Shown here: piece by piece, positions 1 through 11,270 of the stretch
Position numbering within the stretch: the first letter of the stretch is position 1
Layout of the letters: the number at the start of each line of letters is the position of its first letter
NCBI GenBank assembly: GCA_947034885.2
Contig: OX344749.2
Location: 19,111,501 to 19,175,500, forward strand
Source of the DNA: Thuidium tamariscinum
Taxonomy: Eukaryota; Streptophyta; Bryopsida; Hypnales; Thuidiaceae
Reading direction: 5' to 3'
Length of the DNA: 64,000 nt
Program-made: the position numbers and the translations under genes
Notes under the pieces: model-generated
What the model saw: the letters and a program-made list of their open reading frames with translations, nothing else
Told to the model about the DNA's origin: nothing
Database searches by the model: none

Positions 1-180
1 TATTTTGAATAAGATCAACTTTATGTTGATAATATATGTTCCAAATTTCAAGTTCAAAACACTTATCCAAAAAAAGATATTCAAAATCTCTAAACATGTG
101 TAATTGTGAGGTTGAGTTTTTACATTCCTATCAAACTTTGCTCCACAAAATAACACTATACTAAGGGCTCAAAAACTCCT

Positions 181-757
181 CCTCACAACTACACGTGTTG
201 GGAGATTTTGTATATATTTTTTTTGGTAATTCATTTGAACTTGAAATTTGGAGAACATATTATCAACATAGAGAAGAATTCACAAAAAAAAATTCATGGT
301 AAGAAACCAAATTTTCAGCCCTTGGGAGGGTGTCAAAGTTGGCAATTGTGAAAATTTTCTCAAAACTACACCTGTTGGGAGATTTCAAATATCTTCTTAA
401 AAAAAAAATATTTTACCTTGAAATTTTTTATACATATTAAAAATATAGATATTGTTTCATGACGAAAATTTCATAGCAAAAGAAAAAAAACTCAATCCTT
501 AGGAAGGTGTCAAAGTTGAAAGCAGTGAAATGTTTCTCACCATTATCCATGTTGGTAGATTTTGAATAACTTTATTTTGGTGAATCTTTTGGATTTGAAA
601 TTTGGCATACATATAACCTATTTAAAGATGATTTTGTGATAAAAATTTCGTGGTAAAATACCAATTTTTGAGCTCTTGGAAGGCTTTCAAAGTTGGAAGT
701 ACTAAAAATTTTCTCACTGCGAATTCAAAAACGACATTTTGATTGGTACCCCACTAT
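181..757. repeat. ~177-bp direct sub-repeats inside the left foldback arm
   Basis: A shared word of the form CTCA..ACTACAC.TGTTGGGAGATTT recurs at about 181, 358 and 535. Each unit also contains GTCAAAGTTG and a TTGAAATTTGG stretch. The spacing is about 177 bp. The same units are found inverted in the right arm (3205-3896). Confidence 0.7.
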
Positions 758-840
758 ACAAACTTGTCTAAGGTCTTGTGTGCTTATACTAACAAGGGTC
801 TTATTGAATTATTGTCTTGATTTTTTAACGTCGCATTTGG

Positions 841-1045
841 AATGGCAAAGCTTTGACTTCATGCATTAGTATTTATCTTAAAGTTTTTAGAGCATTTTGA
901 AAGCATGGCAAAGCTTTGGCTTTGTGTATTAGTATTTGTTTTAAAGTTTTCAGAGTATAAAACATGAAATAGCTTTGGCTTCGTACATTAGAATTTGTTT
1001 TAGAATTTTAGAATATTTTCAAAGTATAGCAAAGCTTTGATTTAG
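841..1045. repeat. ~61-bp tandem repeat, about 3.3 copies
   Basis: The phrase GGCAAAGCTTTG followed by a CATTAGTATTTGTTTTAAAG-like tail recurs at about 843, 904, 965 and 1026. It lies between the arms of the foldback element. The repeat is degenerate and has no reading frame. Confidence 0.7.
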
Positions 1046-1314
1046 GTAGAAAATTTAGGAGTAAATAGTGAAAATAAACCTTCTATTGTCCACTTAATTT
1101 TAAGTATCACACCTTAGTATTTAGAAAATTTCCAAAATATTTGAATAGTTGGTGTATGAAATCCAAGTTATATGAACTAAAAATCCAAAAATTAGTCCAA
1201 ATAGTGGGTGAGCAAGCTTTACAATGGATAACTTAGATAGCCAAATAGTAAGTGGACAACTGGGCAGTAGACAGATGGAATGGGCTATAGGTGTCAAGGA
1301 CATAAGAAGATAGA

Positions 1315-1430
1315 AGCAACTCAAGAAGCTCCCAAGTTGGTGAAAGCTTCTCAAGAAGCTTTCTAATAGGTAAAAATAGCTCAAGAAGCTTCCTAACAAG
1401 TAAAAGTTGCTAAAGAAGTTTCTAGAAGCA
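1315..1430. repeat. 30-bp tandem repeat, four copies
   Basis: The word TCAAGAAGCT occurs at 1321, 1351 and 1381, with TAAAGAAGTT at 1411, a strict 30-bp period. The minus strand is open through the repeat and would encode a 10-residue periodic peptide. This is expected for any open repeat whose period is a multiple of three and is not evidence of a gene. Confidence 0.8.
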
Positions 1431-3204
1431 CCTGACATCTTCTAGTATTAATAGGAGCCGAGGTTGAAGGGCTCCTCACACTCAACAACTCCTATGGACC
1501 TCTAGTTCATAGCATTTGACTTCTATCTGAACTCTGAGCCATCTTTGTGTACCTCTATCATTTAGAATACATCTGGTTCTTAGACAAACTCTTGTTCAGT
1601 ATCTGTTGGAGATTCTCTCTCCATTCTGTTTGTTTAGTTCGTCCCTAACAAGTACTTAGTTTAATCTTACTTGGCAGCAATGCGTCCTTGGCTCCAAATT
1701 GCCAAGATATTTGAAGAAAGGAATACAAATGTAGTCACTATTTAGAAGCTCAGATATGTGGCTCATGTGGCTGGAGTGAAATTTGACTTACTTTAATAAC
1801 TCACAGTCGTCAAAACAAAAACTTAAACGAGCACTATAGGAAGCTTTTATTGACCAATCTAGGGGGTATGGTTGGAAGCTTTCAACCTTTGCAAACTTTA
1901 TCCCTACAAGGTTGGATTCTTCCTCAAGTGGTTTGATAGTATCTGGTTACAAACTAGTTTTTTTGAAGTTAGGACTTACAAAAAGTTGGTGTAGAGTTCG
2001 GTTTGCCTCAAGATGAGAAATTTCACCTAATTTTAGGCTTCCTCCTTTGGTCTTGAGCCTTCTTGGTCCTTCTTGTTATAGACATCCCTACTTTAGTCTG
2101 ATCACATAAAAACAAAGACAACAAAAAATTTGCTTGATTGGATATTTCCCTTGGTTTGATATGCTATTTCCTTTATCAATGATAATTGACCATTAGTTGC
2201 AAAAATGAATGAAATGAAATGAAAATCACCCCCCTCCCACCTTATTTATAATTTTCAAAGGGGATGGATTTGGCATTTGATGTGGGATATATTCCAAAGT
2301 CCATATCTGTATCCAAATCCATATTATATCTGCATTTGTATTATATAATATATCCTATATTTGTGGCTATATATGTATCCAAATTTATATCTATATTCTC
2401 TCCATATCCATTTTGTATAGTATCCCATACTTGCATCCAGATCCCAATTAAGTTGTTTTTAAGATCAATCACATTAGAGGGAGGGGTAGAAGATGTCATT
2501 TTGGATGACTTTAAAAAGTGTTCACACTTAGAGTAAGACCTCCAAGAAGTTTTGGCCCAACATTGAGTTCTATAATAATCTCATAAATTGTGCCCTTCAA
2601 GACTTTAAAAATTTGTTAAGTTATATATGTAAATGAATGACAAAAAAAATCTTAATTTAGTTAAAATATTGAAAAAATTTCAAAATGTAATCCACTAATT
2701 ATTTTATTGAAAAGGGTCAATTTCATGCCATTTGAGTTTATAAACATGATGGTCCTTGAGGGAATTGAAGGTCATGGTAACCAGTCAACTAATTTTTTTG
2801 AAGATTTTTTGTGAGATTCAACACAAAAAGACTAGGTGAAACATTAGATGAAATTGTCAAATTTACTTCTCAAAGCAATTTTAGATTTGCCAGTATTTTG
2901 ATGAATTGACCTATGATAGATATTTAAAGATGAAGAAATTTCATGTTCTCCTTACTTGCTTGCACTCTATGGTGTACATAGTTGTAGCATTGATAATGTA
3001 ATTTTTAGGGGCTAAGTGTAGTGTTATACATTGTATAATGCTTAAGAGTTGGGAGGCTCGAGAGCATAATTCGACATAATGCCAAGAGTAATAGTTCATC
3101 ATAGACGCCTGGGGAATAATCTCTCGATGCAATAGAAAGTGGGGTAAGATTAAAAAATAGGGTCAATTCAATTCATAGGTGGAAAAATTTATATTTTTTG
3201 TAGA
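1431..3204. other. Interior of foldback element, no gene
   Basis: This is AT-rich sequence between the inverted arms. It holds a degenerate run of ATATCCAAATCC-like words (2280-2440). I see no domain, transposase motif or convincing splice pattern on either strand. Confidence 0.6.
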
Positions 3205-4199
3205 TATACAGTGGGGTACCAATCAAAATGTCATTTTCGCATCCGTAGTGAGAAAAATTTCGGTACTGCCAACTTTGGAAGCCTCCCGCGAGCTCAAAAA
3301 TTGGTATTTTACCACGAAAATTTTATTACAGCATAATCTTTAAGTTAACTATATGTATGACAAATTTCAAGGCCAAAAGATTCACCAAAAAAAAGTTATT
3401 AAAAATCTACCAACATGGGTAGTGGTGAGAAACATTTCACTACTTTCAACTTTGACACCTTCCTAAGGATTGAGTTTTTTCTCTTTTGTCATGAAAGTTT
3501 TGTCATGAAAGTTTTGTCATGAAACAATTTATATGTTTTTAATATGTATAAAAAATTTCAAGGTAAAAGAATTTTTTTTTAAGAAGATATTTGAAATCTC
3601 TCAACAAGTGTAGTTTTGAGAAAATTTTCACAATTTCCAACTTTGACACCCTCCCAAGGGCTGAAAATTTGGTTTCTTACCATGAATTTTTTTTTGTGAA
3701 GTCACATCTATGTTGATAATATGTGCTCCAAATTTCAAGTTCAAATGAATTACCAAAAAAAAGATATACAAAATCTACCAACATGTTTAGTTGTGAGGAG
3801 GAGTTTTTGAGCCCTTAGTATAGTGTTATTTTGTGGAGCAAAGTTTGACACGAATGTAAAAACTTAGCCTCACAACTACACATGTTGAGAGATTCCATGT
3901 AAGTCCTTAGTAGGTTCAATTTGACATTTAATAGCTTTGGTAATGAGGCTGTAAGTTAATTTAATATGTTGTCTAAATTTGAATTAGGTGCCTTTAGAGT
4001 TGTAGGAAATGAGAGTTGGTATGCTAGCTTAGTAGTTCTACAGAGCTGTCAAGGTTTAGGTTGTTCCCAACAGATTCTCTAGCGTGCATTGCAGATTTCC
4101 AATTATTGGCTTATGAGTTTTTGGACACAAAACTATTTCGTATAGGCCGCACCGAAGTCATGTGGGGTTTTGTAATGTTTCTGTAATTCATGCCTAGGA

Positions 4200-4960
4200 T
4201 TTAGGGTTCAAGTCAAATTTTTTGATGGGTTGCTCATTCATCATGGCGATTGTGCTAATTTAAGATTTTTTAATTGCACCTAGCTACTACCGATGTCCAT
4301 GTGAGCTTTGTGGTTTAGGGTGCACAAAGTTTGTTGCTTTTGGTAAGTTACATATCTACAATGTTTGTCTTTGATTTGCTTTCAATTTAGGATTCAGATT
4401 GCATTCTTGTGCATATTGTGGGCTTAAGGCATTTTTTAGGGTATTGATTTTGATTTCATATATGCAATGCTTAGGGTGTGAGAAGAGTGGACAAGGGTTA
4501 GAGGTTTTTTAATTGTTCTCCAATTTGTACTCAAGGTTTAGGGTTTAGGTCAAATCTGTTTCCAATTGTGTTGATTCATTGTATTAATTCAAGATTTCTT
4601 AATTGTTTTCACCACCGGTTCAGGGTTGAGCTTTTAGCTTTATGGTGCACTTCAATTATGTATTGAAATTATGGAATTTGACAGTCCTACAACGATTTAG
4701 TAGTGCAACATTTGGTAAGTTATATGCTCTCCAATGCGTGCCTTCATTTGTTTTTAGTTGTTGTATATGTTGCATGCCTTATGCATCCTTCAGTGTTTTG
4801 GATTTAATTTGGTTTAGGGTGCGCTTAGGATGTGTGAAAAGAGGCATGGGGCCTTGGGTTTCAGAATCCTCTTGCAATTTCTATCTATAGTTTAGGATTT
4901 AGGTGAAATCTAAGGACGGGTTGCTAACTCTGTTGATTGATTATGCTATCTTAAACCAAA
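4200..4960. repeat. Degenerate ~350-bp tandem repeats
   Basis: Units start with a TTTAGGGTTTAGGTCAAATC-like word at about 4200, 4541 and 4893. Each is followed by GTTGATTCATT...TTAAGATTTCTTAA-like sequence. A second shared word, TTTGGTAAGTTA, falls at 4336 and 4711. The spacing of about 345-375 bp supports two full copies and part of a third. No open frame is shared between units. Confidence 0.55.
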
Positions 4961-6636
4961 TTTTTGAATTCGTGGTATTTTCGAGAAGAATTGGGATCTG
5001 TAGCGCCCTCTCCCTAATGACATATGGTGAACAGCCATTTTTGTTGAACTCTCAATTGATGATCTTTGTAAACTAAGTGCAATTTTGGAGGAAGATGGCC
5101 AAGAATGCCTATAGTGGTAGTATCTTGGTGGCATCTGCCCAAGCCTTCATCGTTGGATTGCTCCCCAACAGTCTAGTCGTGCTCCCTAAGGTACAATGGT
5201 AGTTTTTTGGGTCTCTTTGAGCTTATTTCAGCACTTGTAAGTTACTTGAAATCTGTCACTGTTGCAACTTGTATTGTGGTACATATACACATTTTGAAGC
5301 TATCACTTACTCTAAACTGTATGGTAGATTAGCACCTTACAAGGAATTGAATGGTGTTAAAACAGTCTTAAACTTGAATATGCAAGCTCTTAGTTTTGAA
5401 ATATACTTGAATTTGCTAGTTTTTAGTTTTGAAATACACTTGACCAGAGGTAGTTGTGTTTGTAAACACTTTCTTATAAAATTTCTATTTGTTTTTGTAT
5501 ATGTATGTCTCTACATTCATCTTCTCTCAAATTCTCACTGCCTTAGGTTGTATGCTATAGGGTAGTTTATGTATTTGTATTTGTTTGTTTCAAAATGGTG
5601 AAATGTATATTCAATGCTAGTTTATGAAATGGTCCACTAATATTGCTTGTTCTTAGAGAAAATTAGACATTTTCAAGTGGTGACTTTCAGCATGTTTGCT
5701 TTCACAATATATTACAAGTTTTTCAGTATTACTTACTTTTTGAATATAGGAAAAAAAAATAGGATGCCCAAAAATTGGCCCTTAAAGATTTTACAAAAAA
5801 AATAGAATATAGAAAAATATGCACTAGTAGCTTTTATCTAATAATAGGGTGAAGGAAAAAAATTGGAAAGGGATAAATACCCCCCCCATTAAATACCTTG
5901 TTATTACACATGGTTTTAAATTACAAAGGGGAGTTTACCCCAAAGCATAAATGTCTATATCTATATTTTTGCAAATCTAAGGGTGTAGAAAGAGGAGTTG
6001 CAATATGAGTTATAAAACTTTTTTGACTATTCAATCAAATGGTGACATTTCTAGCTACCTTGAAAGACGGACTTGACATTATATATTGTAGTATATTCTT
6101 AAACCAACCCTCTTTTTCAAACTATCCTTTAAGAGGCTTTGAAATAAATTTGTGAATTTCTAAATTTTACTAGGTGAAACATTATTGATTCCATATTTTT
6201 TAATTTTTTTAATAATTTACTCAAAAATTTGGAGAATGGACAAATGATTATATTAGAAGATAATGAGGTTTGGTTCATAGTTCTTTAAGTTAATGGATGG
6301 TTCATACTTTTTCAATGGTTGATTTAAGAGCTATGGTGGGTCCATTTCTAACTAAGTAGATAGGTGTTCATTAATTTTTTTTCAAAATAAGAATTGACGG
6401 CCCAACTCCCTTCTTAAGTATGTTAAAAAATGTAAAATTATTAATTGAATTATGCTTCTATTTAAGTTTTAGTAAGGGTCACATTTAGGAACCTTCTCTA
6501 TTACTTTATGCATGCCACAACGCTTGTTTTAAGACCACATGTCTATGGTTTTTCCAAGGGCTACATGTTAGGAATAGGTGTTTACTACATAATTCTTTGA
6601 AAATTCATAAATGCTTTGAAAAATTTGAAACCACTG
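4961..6636. other. AT-rich spacer, nothing recognised
   Basis: The reading frames here are short and have no recognisable motif. A C8 tract occurs near 5880. I see no RNA gene or repeat pair that I could match elsewhere in the window. Confidence 0.5.
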
Positions 6637-6638
6637 GG

Positions 6639-7554
6639 GTTAACCTTCGAAAGGACCAAGCCCTATTTTCTACCCCAAAACACTAAAAATTGCCAATTCT
6701 ATAGCAAAGAGTAAAAAAACATTTTAATTAATTTTTTTCTACATCTACTATAGGATCTTATACTTCACTAGTCTAAGACAGTGTAGAAAAAATTTCAGAA
6801 TTTTTGACCACATAGATTGCAAGATACTTGCATTTAAAGTGGGAAAAATAAGTTTTTTCAGCACATTGCAGGATTGGATTTTTTGACTTTGAACATTTTT
6901 AACTTAAAAATTTAGCACTAAAGAGTTTTGAGCTTTAATTACTTACAGTGCAAAATTGAATTGAGAATCTAGGGAAAAAAAATTCAAAAAAACTTAATTT
7001 TCATTCTTAAAAAAATTATTAAGTAGAAGTAGGTACGAGATAGAAGGAAGATCTAAAATATTAATATCTTTTAGGTGGAATTAAAATGCACTAATCCTAA
7101 TGGTGAGATTGTTCTAGCAAGTAAACTAAAACATGAAAATTTTGTTTTTTTGAAAAATTACAAAGATTGCATCCATAAATGAATCCTACAAATTATTTTT
7201 TTCAAGAAAATGCTCTAATTGCCCAAAAAACAAGAATGTCCATGACTTTCTCATAACGAATCCAAATAAAATGAATCAAAGATTCGTAGATAGACAAAAA
7301 TATAATCTATAAGAAAAAAAATTCAAAAAATTTCTTTGCTACCCGAACTACCCGCTATCCCCTGTTTTGAGCTTATTTGGGCATAATTTTTGTTCTCAGG
7401 CACCGATTGAAAAAAAAATTATATCCCCACAAAGATATTCAATTTTTCTATCTCGAAAAAAAGTTTCAAAAAATTAGGACAAAAATTCAGCCCGTAGGTA
7501 CCTGCCCAAAATTTCCTTTTTTTTCCCGAAGGGACAATGATCCTTTAGGGGTTA
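6639..7554. mobile_element. TTAA-flanked ~0.92-kb non-autonomous element, copy A1
   Basis: It begins TTAACCTTCGAAAGGACC and ends ATCCTTTAGGGGTTAA, a degraded terminal inverted repeat. It matches the 40103-41034 copy in the same order along its length. Shared marks include the GGATCTTATACTT stretch, a word like AATGGTGAGATTGTTCTAG, and CCCGAACTACCCG near the 3' end. It holds no transposase. Confidence 0.75.
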
Positions 7555-7714
7555 AATTCCGCATCAATTCTTCTTCAAGTAAAAATAAGTGCAAATATTT
7601 TTGGGCATCTGAAATCCATCAAAAAAACAACCAAAGGCACTTAAAGTGTTACTTTTTGAGCCACCTACCTTATATGCTATCCCATGTTCTGAACTTTAAA
7701 AATTTGTAAAATAT

Positions 7715-8800
7715 TACCTGAGTGTCAGAAAATTACGAAAGAATTTCTGTTCGATTTCTCTGCAGTTGGCATCCCATGTGGTCACCCAGGCAGTGACGAG
7801 ACCAGGAAATTTGATGCATTTCAGGTGCACATTCCTTCTTACCAGGAACTCTTCCGGGTTACGAGAAGGTGACCCAAACAATCCAAAGACCTGAAGGCGG
7901 GAGCCAGATAGGTGATGACTGCATATGGAGAGTCTCCTCACGCAGCCCCCTGGACGCCAATCTTCGGCCTTATATTAATGGCAAAAGCTCCCTCTTCCTG
8001 CGCCTTGTGCTCGCAGCCTGCCAAGCTGCCACACGCCCGATTCCTCGGAAAATCCTCTCCCAAGTCACAAAAGGGGAAGGAAATGTTTAATTTGAAATGA
8101 ATGCGGCGTGTTCCAGCAGAAATTAAATCAATTGACTGTTGAATTCGAGGAGGTTTGGCTTTAACTTGAGTACCGGCATCAATCATGCTGGAGGAGGACC
8201 CTCATGCAACAAGCTCTCGAACAAGCTCAACTGTAACGGTACGCTGCCATGACGGACATCATTTGAAAGAAGCGCAAAAGGGATCTCCACATTTTGAACT
8301 AAATCGCGAGGAAGGTGAGTTGAATTTCAAGGTGGGTTTTGAATTCCCGAGGATTTCGAAAGCTCCATGGTTCATCAATGTTACGCTTTCAATGCTACGG
8401 CGCTTGATTGGGAAAATGGCCCACATGACAGAGGTGGGGGATCGAGATAATCCAGAATAGAACGTGATCCCACCAGCCCGAAGTTTCTAATAATGCACGA
8501 ACCTGCATTATCCCCACCGTACGATGAGTGCGAACGTTCATTAGAGAAGGATCAGATCATTGGGTTCAGAATACGGAAACCAGAAGGTTGTGAATTGGGT
8601 CGCCTTGGGTCCCGAAGGAGCGAAATGGGTTGTATCAGCTGTCAGTACGAAAGTATTTTTGGACGTCTGCAGCTGGCAGGAAGTGCAAATGAGGCTTATA
8701 ATAAATGCACAGTGATTACCTCAGCTTGAGTGGACCTCCCCACTGATGGTCGGGGGAGGTGAACTGCCCCCCCGGCCACTCGGGAAAACACTGAATTTTT
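7715..8800. other. GC-richer island of unknown nature
   Basis: Base composition changes sharply from AT-rich flanks to roughly even GC. Both strands have open frames of 60-90 codons, including minus-strand frames at 7714-7941 and 7938-8186 and plus-strand frames at 8185-8460 and 8493-8729. None shows a family motif, so I do not call a gene. At 8727-8783 a GC-rich imperfect hairpin (GAGTGG...CCACTC outside, CCTCCCC...GGGGGAGG inside) closes the island. It could be a degraded gene, an untranslated exon or a transposon fragment. Confidence 0.4.
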
Positions 8801-9221
8801 TTTTGGCTCTGTCCTTTTGGACAGAGTCCATGGCATCGACGGACTATGGTTGGGTTTTGGATCTCTATTTCCAAATCTTATCTACAACCCTATTCTCACT
8901 GCAACACAATAACATAGACAATTGGTCAAGGGGGAGGCTGTCTAGAACCTAGGCAGACCCTTCACTAGCCAAGGAGGGTTGCTTAGGCAAATTTTGTTGG
9001 GTTCACTATTTATTGCATTTTAATAATTTTGTTTAATTTTCCCTCTGATTAGTATTTTAGTATTTTTAACAATAAAACTAATATTATTGTTCACCTAAGA
9101 TGAGGCTCACGATCACACCGTTCTTGTTTGCCATGTATGATAGAATTAGCAAATTTTGGATTCATGTTTGCAATTAGAGGCCCAAAGTTACATAAGAAAG
9201 GTAATTGTGGTAAATTATATG

Positions 9222-9405
9222 GGCTCAAAATAGGGGGCTTTATTTTTACTTGCACCCTTGGAATGACTTGGTGTGGCCAAGTGAGAGAGCTTGTTCACCC
9301 TGCATGGGAAACAAGACGTTACATCCTGCTTTTGTAGGTGGGCTCAACAAGGTAGATTTTGGATTCTCCAAGATAGATGTGTAAAAAAGCCCCCTATTTT
9401 GTGCC
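9222..9405. mobile_element. Small MITE-like element (184 bp)
   Basis: The ends are inverted copies: GGCTCAAAATAGGGGGCTTT at the left and its near complement AAAGCCCCCTATTTTGTGCC at the right. It has no coding content. The sequence outside does not show a clear target duplication. Confidence 0.55.
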
Positions 9406-9611
9406 ATGATCTAAATCTTCGTAAACTAATTTCGGGTCTCTAATTGTGAAAATGAAATTAGAATTCCCAGGAAAAATTATTTACAAAAAATAAGAAATTT
9501 CTGCATTTCCCCCCGACGTAAATCCACCCTGCTGGGCCCACCTTCAAAGGCAAGATTTAACGTCCTGTGATGCTCCTCCGTTCGAACTTTGATTATTTCG
9601 AGCCTATGGGT

Positions 9612-9821
9612 GAGGCACCCAATGGTGCACCTACATCCAATGCCGTCCATTTCTAAGTTAGTCATTCATTCTAGAACAGAAATGTAGCGGGACTGTAGAC
9701 TGCTTATTGTTTTAGGTCAAAAGAAATAAGCCATGTACTGCCTACCTACATTTATAGGCTGAAATGATTGTATGCTATAGAAACGGAGGGCATTGGGTGC
9801 AGGTACGCCATTGGGTGCCTC
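9612..9821. repeat. Foldback with 44-bp arms
   Basis: Bases 9612-9655 pair with 9778-9821. The shared words are GAGGCACCCAATGG and CCAATGCC, and the spacer is about 122 bp. The right arm overlaps the possible minus-strand exon at 9717-9953. Confidence 0.65.
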
Positions 9822-9953
9822 TCCCTTAGGCGTGTCATTTTCCCACCATAGCTGAAGCTTTTTCTCATGTTTTTCGGGACCCAGCAATAAAAATCCTTTA
9901 GCAATGGCATCGATCCCGGCCAGCATCAACGCACGGTCCTTGGGCTTGCTAAT
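9717..9953 (-). CDS. Possible exon of an unidentified minus-strand gene
   Basis: On the minus strand a long pyrimidine tract ends in TTTTTCAG immediately before 9953, a textbook 3' splice site. The frame that follows is open to a stop at 9717-9719. It starts ISKPKDRALMLAGIDAIAKG and continues through a Gly/Leu/Lys-rich stretch. The last third runs into the arm of a foldback repeat, so the stop may be acquired. I do not recognise the family. No upstream exon with matching phase was found, although an ATG-AAG lies just before a possible 67-bp intron. This could be a remnant of a longer gene or a chance frame. Confidence 0.25.
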   Translation of the reverse strand: MSKPKDRALMLAGIDAIAKGFLLLGPEKHEKKLQLWWENDTPKGEAPNGVPAPNALRFYSIQSFQPINVGRQYMAYFF

Positions 9954-9999
9954 CTGAAAAAGAAAGGAAGGAAGGAAAGAAGCTAAAGAAAGCAGTTTG

Positions 10000-11270
10000 G
10001 AACCCTTGCAATGATTCTACCTTCATTTATTAATGAGGGTTTAGTTGCGACAAGGGCGGGTACAGTCAAATCGTCGAGCGCTGCCAACGAGGAGGCATGA
10101 ATTTAGGTAGATGTTGAGAAGAATGTGTCGGATGTCATTAAAGGTTTCCAGTCGTGCACTAGAACGTGGGCTTCCGTAGTCGTCGCCGCCGCCGAAGGAC
10201 GTTGCCGGGCTCTCCGTGTCTTCCCCTAGCTTCCCTCTCTCTCTTGATGAGGCCTCATAAGATGTTCTTCTTCTCCCTCCCAAGGTTGGATGTGTCACGC
10301 AACGGGTGGCAGGAATTATTGTTCTTTCACAGCGTGAGGCATTCGATCTTTGACATGATGGCGTCAGTGCTGTAACGTAGAATGACAGTACTTGGTTTTA
10401 TAGATTGGAACCGACGGAGTCAGTTTCCTCAAGGCAGAATTCAGTTGCAAGCAGGTTTACAGAACTATTGAGATGTCGTGTTGGTGCAGTCAGCGATGAA
10501 CTTTGTAAATTAGTCCTGTTTGTGTCCTTTCCAGATGTGACCGCTGTGGAGCTTTTGAAGGCAGAAAAACGAGATTTCACGGTCCCAACAAGGTATGCAA
10601 TCACTGGTCTGCCTGCATTGGCATTGCATGGAATCTTTCGAAGGGAAACCCGGGTTCAGATTTGATGGCAGAATCGGTCTTCTATTACAAGGACAGTTTC
10701 GAGAATCATTGCTTTCAGAGCGGATACAGTGGTGGACTGGAAATTGAACAAGGAGATACAATGTGCAAGGTAAAAGATTCACCGTCGAATGTCTTAGTTC
10801 AGAAGCAGGTTCCGTGGTATCCGAAGTAGATTTCTTAGGAGTTGGAGAGCGGAGGACCTGAATAGTGCTTGGAGAACGACTCCGACGATGCTTCAGTTTC
10901 CCTTTCAAAGTTTCTGTAGAGCACCTTGCGATAGTTGAAAATCATCGACTTGGTGCCCTGAAAGAGTTCCAGTAAGTATGTGCGCGCTCCGTCTCGAAGT
11001 TGAGATCATCTTCTTCCAGGCTTGCCGATAATTGCACAAGATGACGGCCCGGGTGACATAGGTTGGAAGCATTGCGAATACTCACAGGTGTCCGAGGTTT
11101 ATTGCCGGCTTGTTGATCTAAGCGGTACTTCGGACTTCACAGGCAACAGTGGTCGTGGAATTGCGACATTGGAGGGTTGAACTAGGTAGCATGAATTAAC
11201 GGACACCATTGACTGAATAGTGCAGTCTCGTTGCTAAACGCGTGGCAAGGGGCAAGGTGTCGAAGCAGAC
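10000..11270 (+). other. Upstream region or leader of the DUF688-like gene
   Basis: GC content rises here and short overlapping frames occur on both strands, including about 86 codons at 10405-10665 on the plus strand and 132 codons at 10510-10908 on the minus strand. None has a recognisable domain. Position and composition fit a promoter and long 5' leader for the gene starting at 11271, but transcription start and leader introns cannot be placed by eye. Confidence 0.4.

Larger units (their letters stand above)
85..3896. mobile_element. Foldback element with ~690-bp inverted arms
   Basis: Bases 85-757 reappear as the reverse complement of 3205-3896 over almost their whole length. Both inner edges carry the word GATTGGTACCCCACT (730-757 and 3208-3224). 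The arms differ by scattered substitutions and small indels, so the copy is not recent. About 2.45 kb lies between the arms and contains only tandem repeats and AT-rich DNA, with no transposase reading frame. It therefore looks non-autonomous. The arms are themselves built of ~177-bp units. The outer left end is uncertain because the window starts inside it and bases 1-110 fold back on 181-290. No target-site duplication could be identified. Confidence 0.75.

Noticed and set aside
1121-1438. Minus-strand frame encoding a Phe/Leu/Ser-rich periodic peptide
   Set aside because: It is produced by reading through the 30-bp tandem repeat. There is no start context or supporting domain.
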